Source: Desulfobacteraceae bacterium
GTDB lineage: Bacteria; Desulfobacterota; Desulfobacteria; Desulfobacterales; Desulfosalsimonadaceae
NCBI GenBank assembly: GCA_007131845.1
Contig: SLPT01000328.1
Location: 1-12,327 of the forward strand
Direction of reading: 5' to 3'
Length of the DNA: 12,327 nucleotides
Shown: one piece after another, positions 6,384 to 12,327 of the stretch
Layout of the letters: the number at the start of each line of letters is the position of its first letter
Position numbering within the stretch: the first letter of the stretch is position 1
Program-made: the position numbers and the translations under genes
Notes under the pieces: model-generated
The model's database searches: none
What the model was told of the DNA's origin: nothing
The model's input: only the letters and a program-made list of their open reading frames with translations

Positions 6384-7321
6384 TCCAGAACCGTTCCGGC
6401 TTCGATGGACTTTCCCTGCAAAAACCGCGCAATATCCATTCGCTTCCCGGATTCCGCCTGGATTTCCTGGAGGCATAAGGCATCTTTGCCGCATGCAACG
6501 CGGAGTTCATTATCAAACCCGCGTATCACCGTGCCGGGAGGACGGGGTTCGGTCACCTGGCACACCTCGGCGCGAAAGATGCGCAGGCGCATGTCTCCCA
6601 TGAAGGTAAACGCCCCGGGCCATGGACTCATGCCGCGAATGAAGCGCTCGACCTCTTCAGCCGGCTTCGACCAGTCGATCCGGCCGTCCGACTTGGAAAG
6701 AAGAGGTGCATAGGTGGCTGCGGCATGATTCTGGGGGATCGGACGGATCTCGCCTGATTCGAATCCGCTTATGGTCCGTGCCAGAACCCGGGCGGCAGCG
6801 TCGGCGAGCCGGTCATGGAGCGATCCGGCAGTATCGTCGGGCCGGATAGGAACCGTTTCAGACAAAAGAATCTCACCGGTATCCAGGCCTTTGTCCATGA
6901 GCATGCTGGTAACGCCGGTTTCCGTCTCTCCGTTGATAATGGCCCGGTGGATGGGGGCAGGGCCCCGAAAGGCCGGAAGCAAAGACGCGTGAAGATTGAC
7001 CGATCCGAATGCCGGAATTTCCAATATGCGCTTCGGAAGGATGTGGCCGAATGCCACCACCACAAACAGGTCGGGACGGGTTGCAACCAGGGTGTCATAA
7101 AAATCTTCCGTCCGAACGCTTTCCGGCTGGAGAACCTGGCATCCCATTTCGACTGCGGCCTCTTTGACCGGTGGCGGCGCCAGGCGGCGGCCCCGGCCCC
7201 GGGGACGATCGGGCTGGGTGACCACCAGCTCAACCACGCAGTTGCACGATTCCAGGGCCCGCAGAGAGGGAACCGCAAATCGGGGGGTCCCCATGAATAC
7301 GATTTTTAGCGGATCACTCAT
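6380..7321 (-). CDS. fmt: Methionyl-tRNA formyltransferase
   Basis: Formylates Met-tRNA(fMet) from 10-formyl-tetrahydrofolate to provide initiator fMet-tRNA. It is 313 aa, the standard length. The N-terminal formyltransferase Rossmann domain has FMGTPRFAVPSL at 9-20, the basic loop RPRGRGRRLAPP at 39-50, and the catalytic triad N109, H111 (NLHASLLPAFRG) and D147 (GLDTGE). The C-terminal tRNA-binding domain covers about 205-313, with FIRGMSPWPGAF in its first part. The start overlaps the def stop by 8 nt and the stop overlaps the rsmB start by 4 nt, which points to strong translational coupling. No clear Shine-Dalgarno precedes the ATG, consistent with reinitiation from def. Confidence 0.98.
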   Translation of the reverse strand: MSDPLKIVFMGTPRFAVPSLRALESCNCVVELVVTQPDRPRGRGRRLAPPPVKEAAVEMGCQVLQPESVRTEDFYDTLVATRPDLFVVVAFGHILPKRILEIPAFGSVNLHASLLPAFRGPAPIHRAIINGETETGVTSMLMDKGLDTGEILLSETVPIRPDDTAGSLHDRLADAAARVLARTISGFESGEIRPIPQNHAAATYAPLLSKSDGRIDWSKPAEEVERFIRGMSPWPGAFTFMGDMRLRIFRAEVCQVTEPRPPGTVIRGFDNELRVACGKDALCLQEIQAESGKRMDIARFLQGKSIEAGTVLE

Positions 7322-7823
7322 CTTTAATCAGCTTCTGGCGTTTTCGTTTGTAGATCTGCCGCTTGAGGGAACTGATATGGTCCAGTATCAGGGTGCCGTT
7401 TAAATGATCGATCTCGTGCTGCAAAATGATCGATTCGATGCCGTCTGCTTCGAATTTTACGGGGTTTCCGTGGCGGTCGAGCCCTTCCACGACAATTCGC
7501 CCGGCGCGTTCGATATCGCAGCGCATATCCGGCACGCTCAGACACCCTTCCTCTTCGGATACGACGGATCCGTGCATTTCCAGAATGCATGGATTGATGA
7601 TCACGCTGTACTCTCCACGCTCCGGATCCGCATCCGGATCATAGACGATGAGGCTCTTGTCGATGCCCACCTGTATGGCGGCAAGCCCGACGCCGGGTGC
7701 CTGGTACATGGTCTCGGCCATATTTTCGATTATTTTCTGCAAATCATCGGTGATCTCATCCACCGGCCGGACCGGTCGGAGAAGGAAGTTGTCCGGATAG
7801 GTCAAAATAGGTAAAAGAGCCAT
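7314..7823 (-). CDS. def: Peptide deformylase
   Basis: Removes the N-formyl group from nascent proteins, reversing what Fmt adds, and uses a metal ion (Fe2+ in most bacteria). It is 169 aa. The three family motifs are intact: GVGLAAIQ at 44-51, EEGCLS with metal ligand C94, and QHEIDH with ligands H136 and H140 and catalytic E137. The basic C-terminal tail (about 153-167, KRQIYKRKRQK) resembles the ribosome-binding tail of type 1 enzymes. The ATG has only a distant GGA upstream. It is preceded by an unusually AT-rich 66-nt spacer after ribF, which may hold a promoter for the def-fmt-rsmB run. Confidence 0.98.
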   Translation of the reverse strand: MALLPILTYPDNFLLRPVRPVDEITDDLQKIIENMAETMYQAPGVGLAAIQVGIDKSLIVYDPDADPERGEYSVIINPCILEMHGSVVSEEEGCLSVPDMRCDIERAGRIVVEGLDRHGNPVKFEADGIESIILQHEIDHLNGTLILDHISSLKRQIYKRKRQKLIKDE

Positions 7824-7889
7824 GATAAATTGAATCCAAAGCTTTATGCTTTATATATTAACTTTTTGATATTAATTTATATTTACTAA
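7824..7889 (-). promoter_or_regulatory. AT-rich spacer between ribF and def, possible internal promoter
   Basis: These 66 nt are strikingly AT-rich compared with the GC-rich genes on both sides. Read on the minus strand they contain several -10-like hexamers (TATAAA, TATATA), but no convincing TTGACA partner at 16-18 nt. The composition suggests a promoter or unwinding element for def; no exact boxes can be defended. Confidence 0.3.
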
Positions 7890-8852
7890 TCATACAGCGG
7901 CAGTCGCTTTTTCAAAAACCCCGGAAAGAATTTGTCTGCCGGTTTCAATGTCCTTTTGGATCTGCGCGGCCAACGCATCAATGCCGCTGAATTTTTCCTC
8001 GTCCCGGATCCGGGAGATAAAATTGACCCGTATGGGCTTGTCGTATATATCGCCTGAAAAATCGAGAATATGTACCTCGACCGTAAACAGGTAATCGTCA
8101 AAGGTGGGTGAATAGCCGATATTGGCGACACCCATCCGGGTTTGACCGTCTACCTCGACACTCACCGCATAGACCCCCTGTCTCGGGCACAGCTCATCCT
8201 CGATCCGGATGTTGGCGGTGGGAAATCCCAACAGACTGCCTCCACGCCGGCGCCCCGCGGAGACGGTCCCCCGCAGTTGGTAGTAGCGCCCGAGAAAAGC
8301 CCTGGCATAGGCGACATCCCCCTGCTGGATGATTTCCCGGATCCGGGTGCTGCTGACCCGTTCCGGAAGGCTTTCATTCATGGCCACCCAATCCGGAACG
8401 ATCACCTCAAACCCCATGGAATCACTCAGGGCGCGCAGGAAATCGACGTTTCCCTCCCGGTTTTTTCCAAAGGCATAATCCCTGCCGATGACGATCCCTT
8501 TCATTCCGATGGTGTCAATCAGGATATCCCGAATGAACGACGTGGCGGTTACCGAAGCAAATTCCCGGGTGAACGGTATGATAATCGTTGCATCCATTTG
8601 CTGCTTTTCAATCAGTTCGAGCTTTTGTTCCAGCAGCGTGATCAATGGGGGCGGCTGCCGATGATTGAGAACCTTGACGGGATGGGGGTCAAACGTTACA
8701 GCCACCGGCATGCCGCCGATTTCCCGGGCTTTCTCCCGGGCTTTGGCAAAAATGGCCTGGTGGCCCAGATGAACCCCGTCGAAATTCCCGACCGCGACGA
8801 CCGCATTGTGAAACGGTGAGCGGATCTCCTTCAGTCCGCGAAATACTTTCAT
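7890..8852 (-). CDS. ribF: Bifunctional riboflavin kinase / FAD synthetase
   Basis: Phosphorylates riboflavin to FMN and adenylylates FMN to FAD. The 320-aa product has an N-terminal FMN adenylyltransferase domain (about 14-185) with VGNFDGVHLGHQ (HxGH at 28-31), TFDPHPVKVL at 53-62 and SSTRIR at 167-172. The C-terminal riboflavin kinase domain (about 186-312) has GFPTAN at 209-214, GVANIGYSPTF at 241-251 and E259 in VEVHILDF. The start at 8852 follows AGAGG by about 10 nt and gives the usual N-terminus; the frame is open 45 codons further up without conserved sequence. No FMN riboswitch is visible upstream. It is the first gene of the minus-strand run. Confidence 0.96.
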   Translation of the reverse strand: MKVFRGLKEIRSPFHNAVVAVGNFDGVHLGHQAIFAKAREKAREIGGMPVAVTFDPHPVKVLNHRQPPPLITLLEQKLELIEKQQMDATIIIPFTREFASVTATSFIRDILIDTIGMKGIVIGRDYAFGKNREGNVDFLRALSDSMGFEVIVPDWVAMNESLPERVSSTRIREIIQQGDVAYARAFLGRYYQLRGTVSAGRRRGGSLLGFPTANIRIEDELCPRQGVYAVSVEVDGQTRMGVANIGYSPTFDDYLFTVEVHILDFSGDIYDKPIRVNFISRIRDEEKFSGIDALAAQIQKDIETGRQILSGVFEKATAAV

Positions 8853-9009
8853 ATACAAAATACCTCTGGCGTGACGTAAAAGCTTGAACATTGTGTACGG
8901 GCTAAACAATAAGCACGATGGGCGGCCTGTAACATACAAAACGGATTTATCGGCAAAACGCTGCAAAGATCGCTTTTTGAATATCAAGGCCCCGATGCCG
9001 ATTTTTCGC

Positions 9010-9038
9010 TTGACAGGCTGTCCGTATGGTTATATAAA
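9010..9038 (+). promoter_or_regulatory. Sigma-70 type promoter of tRNA-Leu
   Basis: TTGACA at 9010-9015, a 17-nt spacer, and TATAAA at 9033-9038: a near-consensus housekeeping promoter. Transcription would start near 9045, about 39 nt before the tRNA. Confidence 0.85.
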
Positions 9039-9053
9039 AAAAATTTCACTTTA

Positions 9054-9079
9054 AATCAATCATTACTTTTTGATTGATT
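9054..9079 (+). repeat. Perfect 9-bp inverted repeat in the tRNA-Leu leader
   Basis: AATCAATCA at 9054-9062 pairs exactly with TGATTGATT at 9071-9079 across an 8-nt T-rich loop. The stem ends 4 nt before the tRNA 5' end. In RNA it would form an AU-rich hairpin next to the RNase P cleavage site; in DNA it could be an operator. Confidence 0.6.
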
Positions 9080-9083
9080 GCCT

Positions 9084-9170
9084 GCCGAAGTGGCGGAACT
9101 GGTAGACGCGCTAGGTTCAGGGTCTAGTGGGGGCATCTCCGTGGGAGTTCGAATCTCCCCTTCGGCACCA
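9084..9170 (+). tRNA. tRNA-Leu (anticodon CAG)
   Basis: 87 nt with encoded CCA. Acceptor GCCGAAG (9084-9090) pairs with CTTCGGC (9160-9166), followed by A and CCA. The anticodon stem CTAGG/TCTAG encloses loop TTCAGGG with anticodon CAG at 9118-9120, reading CUG. The long variable arm at about 9128-9142 is typical of class II tRNA-Leu. The T arm is GGGAG-TTCGAAT-CTCCC. It has its own promoter and terminator, so it appears to be a single-gene unit. Confidence 0.98.
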
Positions 9171-9184
9171 TCTGAAAAGGGAAT

Positions 9185-9220
9185 CGCCGCAATCTTAAGG
9201 GATTGCGGCGTTTTTCTTTT
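9185..9220 (+). terminator. Rho-independent terminator of tRNA-Leu
   Basis: A perfect 10-bp stem, CGCCGCAATC (9185-9194) with GATTGCGGCG (9201-9210), has a 6-nt loop and is followed by TTTTTCTTTT. It lies 15 nt after the tRNA. It also stands just beyond the convergent ZIP transporter stop, but on that strand no T-tract follows the stem. Confidence 0.93.
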
Positions 9221-9230
9221 GAGATCCGGA

Positions 9231-9971
9231 TCAGTGGGGTATAATCGCAAGAATCATGATCCCGGCAACGACGCCCGCCACGATTCCGAAGGTTCCGGAA
9301 TGTCCGCTGGAAAGCTTTTCGGTCTGCGGAATCAATTCATCAAAGGTAATAAACAGCATCGCCCCGGCAGCCAGCCCCAAAACGAGAGAATTGACAACCG
9401 GCGAAATCGTTCCTGCAAGTCCGCCCACAAAGGCGCCGAGTCCCATGGGAGCACCCACTGCCACAGCACTCAAAAGAATCTTATGGGCCCGGACCTTCCC
9501 GACATTCAGGGGCAGCGCAAGGGCCATTCCTTCCGGTATGTTGTGAAGGAATATGGCAATAGCCAGGGCAATCCCAACCTTTGGATCCTGCATGCCTGCT
9601 GCGCCGATGGCCAGGCCTTCCGGCAGGTTGTGCATGGCGATTCCCAGCCCCATGATAATGCCGGTTTTCAGAAACGGGCTTTGCTCTTCGTCCCCAAGAA
9701 TGTGGAAATGGGGAAAAATCATATCGATGGAAGCCATAAGAACAACCCCTGCGATCAGTCCGGCAATCCCCCAGAACAAGCCTCCGTTATCAAGCGCTTC
9801 CGGCATGAGCTCGAAAGTGACGATGGCGATCATTATGCCGCCGGACAGACCGAGAAGGGAGCTGATCTGCACGGGACTGATCCGGGTAAGCATCAGTGCC
9901 GTTACCCCGCCAATGCCGGTTCCCAGGGAACCGGCCAAAAGTCCCAGCAATGTAACTTCCACTATTCCCAT
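9231..9971 (-). CDS. ZIP family divalent metal transporter
   Basis: 246-aa polytopic inner-membrane protein, probably importing zinc and/or other divalent metals into the cytoplasm. It has about eight hydrophobic segments. The metal-site motifs are both present: HNLPEGLAIG with H114, N115 and E118 in TM4, and FLHNIPEGMA with H143, N144 and E147 in TM5. FELMPEA near 53-59 and the glycine-rich N-terminus also fit the family (ZupT/GufA-like). The short acidic-histidine loop PHFHILGDEEQ at 87-97 could be the variable metal-sensing loop. The ATG at 9971 follows GGAG by 9 nt; an ATG at 9995 has no ribosome-binding site. It appears monocistronic, convergent with tRNA-Leu. Substrate and Zur/Fur-type regulation cannot be read from the upstream sequence. 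Confidence 0.93.
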   Translation of the reverse strand: MGIVEVTLLGLLAGSLGTGIGGVTALMLTRISPVQISSLLGLSGGIMIAIVTFELMPEALDNGGLFWGIAGLIAGVVLMASIDMIFPHFHILGDEEQSPFLKTGIIMGLGIAMHNLPEGLAIGAAGMQDPKVGIALAIAIFLHNIPEGMALALPLNVGKVRAHKILLSAVAVGAPMGLGAFVGGLAGTISPVVNSLVLGLAAGAMLFITFDELIPQTEKLSSGHSGTFGIVAGVVAGIMILAIIPH

Positions 9972-10046
9972 TGGATTTCTCCGGGTACATTTCAATTAAT
10001 AAGTGTTAAGTAAAATCAAGACGTTATTTTTTAATTGTGAGGAAGC

Positions 10047-10081
10047 AAAAAAGGCTTGCAAATCGATAGTTGCAAGCCTTT
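10047..10081 (-). terminator. Rho-independent terminator of tRNA-Arg
   Basis: On the minus strand, AAAGGCTTGCAA (10081-10070) pairs perfectly with TTGCAAGCCTTT (10061-10050) across an 8-nt loop and runs into a T-tract ending at 10047. It lies 9 nt after the tRNA CCA end and separates the tRNA from the ZIP gene downstream on the same strand. Confidence 0.92.
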
Positions 10082-10089
10082 GTCTTTTA

Positions 10090-10166
10090 TGGCGCGCCCG
10101 GGAGGATTCGAACCTCCGACCTACGGATTCGTAGTCCGGCACTCTATCCAGCTGAGCTACGGGCGC
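10090..10166 (-). tRNA. tRNA-Arg (anticodon ACG)
   Basis: 77 nt with encoded CCA. The acceptor stem is GCGCCCG/CGGGCGC, then G and CCA. The D arm reads GCTCAGCTGGATAGAGT, the anticodon loop CTACGAA holds ACG, and the T arm is GGAGG-TTCGAAT-CCTCC. A34 of this tRNA is the classical substrate of TadA, which converts it to inosine so that CGU, CGC and CGA can be read. The first anticodon-stem pair (27-43) reads C against U, a mismatch; the other four pairs are normal. It has its own promoter and terminator. Confidence 0.98.
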
Positions 10167-10185
10167 GTATGTTAAGTTGCGCCTT

Positions 10186-10214
10186 TCTATACGCCATGAT
10201 GATGGCAATGTCAA
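10186..10214 (-). promoter_or_regulatory. Sigma-70 type promoter of tRNA-Arg
   Basis: On the minus strand, TTGACA (10214-10209), a 17-nt spacer, then TATAGA (10191-10186). Expected start near 10179, giving a leader of about 12 nt. The spacer contains a small inverted repeat, GCCAT-N4-ATGGC, at 10193-10206. Confidence 0.85.
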
Positions 10215-10223
10215 TATTTCATT

Positions 10224-10254
10224 TTCGCTTTATTCCGGGGGGCATCTATATTAT
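10224..10254 (+). promoter_or_regulatory. Candidate tadA promoter, divergent from the tRNA-Arg promoter
   Basis: A -10-like TATATT at 10247-10252 (or TATTAT at 10249-10254) stands about 30 nt before the preferred tadA start. The -35 region near 10224-10229 matches consensus poorly. If used, the transcript would begin around 10260, leaving about 22 nt of leader. It lies back to back with the tRNA-Arg promoter. Confidence 0.4.
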
Positions 10255-10281
10255 ATACAGCGAATGAAAAGAGACCAGTCG

Positions 10282-10746
10282 ATGCCGATAGATGAATACT
10301 ACATGGACGCGGCCCTCGAAAAAGCCGCGGAAGCGGAATCAGCAGGAGAAGTCCCGGTGGGGGCGGTCATTGTGGACGAAAATGGCCTGATTATCGCCCG
10401 TGCATGCAACCAAACCATTGGCAAAAGCGATCCCACGGCGCATGCTGAGATCCTGGCTCTCCGGGAAGCCGGAAAGCGGGCGGAAAACTACCGCTTGTTA
10501 AATATGACCCTTTATGCTACTATTGAACCTTGTGCCATGTGCATGGGTGCGGCGGTTCATGCCCGCCTGAAAAGAGTTGTATTCGGCGTGAACGATCCCA
10601 GGTGGGGGGCGGCCGGGTCCCTTTTCAATTTTTCGGAAAAAGGACTTTTCAACCACTACGTCGAGATCATGGGTGGTGTGCGGGAAACCGAATGCAGGCG
10701 CATGATCGTTGATTTTTTCCGCAGCAGGCGCAAACCCGGTTCATAA
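10282..10746 (+). CDS. tadA: tRNA-specific adenosine deaminase
   Basis: Deaminates adenosine-34 of tRNA-Arg(ACG) to inosine. The 154-aa product carries the zinc-dependent cytidine-deaminase fold motifs: TAHAEILAL with zinc ligand H54 and proton-shuttling E56, and EPCAMCMGA with zinc ligands C84 and C87. GEVPVGAVIV near 22-31, NDPRWGAAGSL near 104-114 and the FFRSRR tail also match TadA rather than CMP or guanine deaminases. ATG at 10282 is preferred because AGAG lies about 9 nt upstream. ATG at 10264, giving six more residues, is possible but would leave almost no leader after the candidate promoter. The gene is divergent from the gene of its substrate tRNA. purA follows after 146 nt. Confidence 0.95.
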   Translation: MPIDEYYMDAALEKAAEAESAGEVPVGAVIVDENGLIIARACNQTIGKSDPTAHAEILALREAGKRAENYRLLNMTLYATIEPCAMCMGAAVHARLKRVVFGVNDPRWGAAGSLFNFSEKGLFNHYVEIMGGVRETECRRMIVDFFRSRRKPGS

Positions 10747-10849
10747 CGGCTGCACCCAGATCGTTCGGGTTGATGCCTTGTAATACGTCTCGAGCCTTGT
10801 GCAACGAATCGCTTTGCCCTCGCGGCACCATCGTTGTGTATTGTTGTTG

Positions 10850-12179
<1,330 letters not shown>

Positions 12180-12183
12180 AACT

Positions 12184-12199
12184 ATACCGAATCGGGTAT
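12184..12199 (+). terminator. Weak hairpin after purA
   Basis: ATACC (12184-12188) can pair with GGTAT (12195-12199) just after the purA stop. The stem is short and no T-tract follows, so termination here is doubtful. It is the only inverted repeat seen between purA and the tRNA-Pro promoter. Confidence 0.25.
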
Positions 12200-12233
12200 T
12201 TACAAAATTACATGCGCGGTCGGCAGTTTTTGG

Positions 12234-12262
12234 TTGACAATCGAAGCGTTGTCCAATACAAA
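12234..12262 (+). promoter_or_regulatory. Sigma-70 type promoter of tRNA-Pro
   Basis: TTGACA at 12234-12239, 17-nt spacer, TACAAA at 12257-12262 (four of six consensus bases). Expected start near 12269, about 7 nt before the tRNA. Confidence 0.78.
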
Positions 12263-12275
12263 GCACACAAACAGT

Positions 12276-12327
12276 CGGGACGTGGCTCAGTCTGGTAGAG
12301 CACAGCGTTCGGGACGCTGGGGTCGCA
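12276..12327 (+). tRNA. tRNA-Pro (anticodon CGG), 3' end cut by window
   Basis: Begins with acceptor strand CGGGACG, followed by a D arm with GCTC/GAGC and the GGTA loop. A perfect anticodon stem CAGCG/CGCTG encloses TTCGGGA, giving anticodon CGG for CCG codons. The sequence ends in the variable region, before the T arm. The C1 start is typical of proline tRNAs. Confidence 0.95.

Noticed and set aside
8853..9009. FMN riboswitch upstream of ribF
   Set aside because: The multi-helix RFN element with its conserved AGGG and GAUUC-type blocks cannot be found; the interval also holds no convincing ribF promoter and no small gene.
9078..10013. 311-codon open frame on the plus strand antisense to the ZIP transporter
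   Set aside because: It begins in front of and runs through the tRNA-Leu gene and its terminator, and its low-complexity polar sequence matches no family.

Overview
The window looks like chromosomal DNA of a Gram-negative anaerobe, most likely a member of the Desulfobacterota (sulfate-reducer type). Four things suggest this: moderately GC-rich coding sequence, a 4-hydroxybutyryl-CoA-dehydratase-like gene end, a def-fmt-rsmB-PASTA-rpe gene order, and a small palindromic repeat whose CGTAAAAAGTC ends resemble repeats I associate with that group. The assignment is an inference; no marker gene for taxonomy is present.

Layout. (1) Positions 1-507 (+) hold the 3' end of an HpaB/4-hydroxybutyryl-CoA dehydratase family gene that runs off the left edge. 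(2) From 8852 down to 581, nine genes lie head to tail on the minus strand: ribF, def, fmt, rsmB, a stand-alone PASTA protein, rpe, aroQ, a seven-TM protein with C-terminal HEAT-like repeats, and a CPBP intramembrane protease. Most are tightly packed: def/fmt overlap by 8 nt, fmt/rsmB by 4 nt, rsmB and PASTA are 4 nt apart, and the last two overlap by 46 nt. The one wide gap inside the run (PASTA to rpe) is filled by a 171-bp palindromic, MITE-like element flanked by a 9-bp direct repeat. Removing the element and one repeat copy restores a 27-nt spacer, so it appears to be an insertion into an existing operon. (3) Positions 9010-10260 hold a tRNA-Leu(CAG) gene on the plus strand with promoter and strong terminator, a ZIP-family metal transporter on the minus strand, and a tRNA-Arg(ACG) gene on the minus strand with its own promoter and terminator. 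(4) Divergent from tRNA-Arg are tadA and purA on the plus strand. TadA is the deaminase that makes inosine-34 in tRNA-Arg(ACG), so enzyme and substrate genes share one intergenic region. A tRNA-Pro(CGG) gene with a consensus-like promoter begins at 12276 and is cut by the right edge.

Functionally this is mostly housekeeping. Formyl-Met is made by Fmt and removed by Def, 16S rRNA is methylated by RsmB, wobble deamination is done by TadA, FMN/FAD come from RibF, the shikimate and pentose-phosphate steps from AroQ and Rpe, and AMP synthesis from PurA. The less described parts are the PASTA protein without a kinase, the HEAT-membrane/CPBP pair, and the inserted palindromic element. I did not find a defence system, CRISPR array, transposase or prophage.
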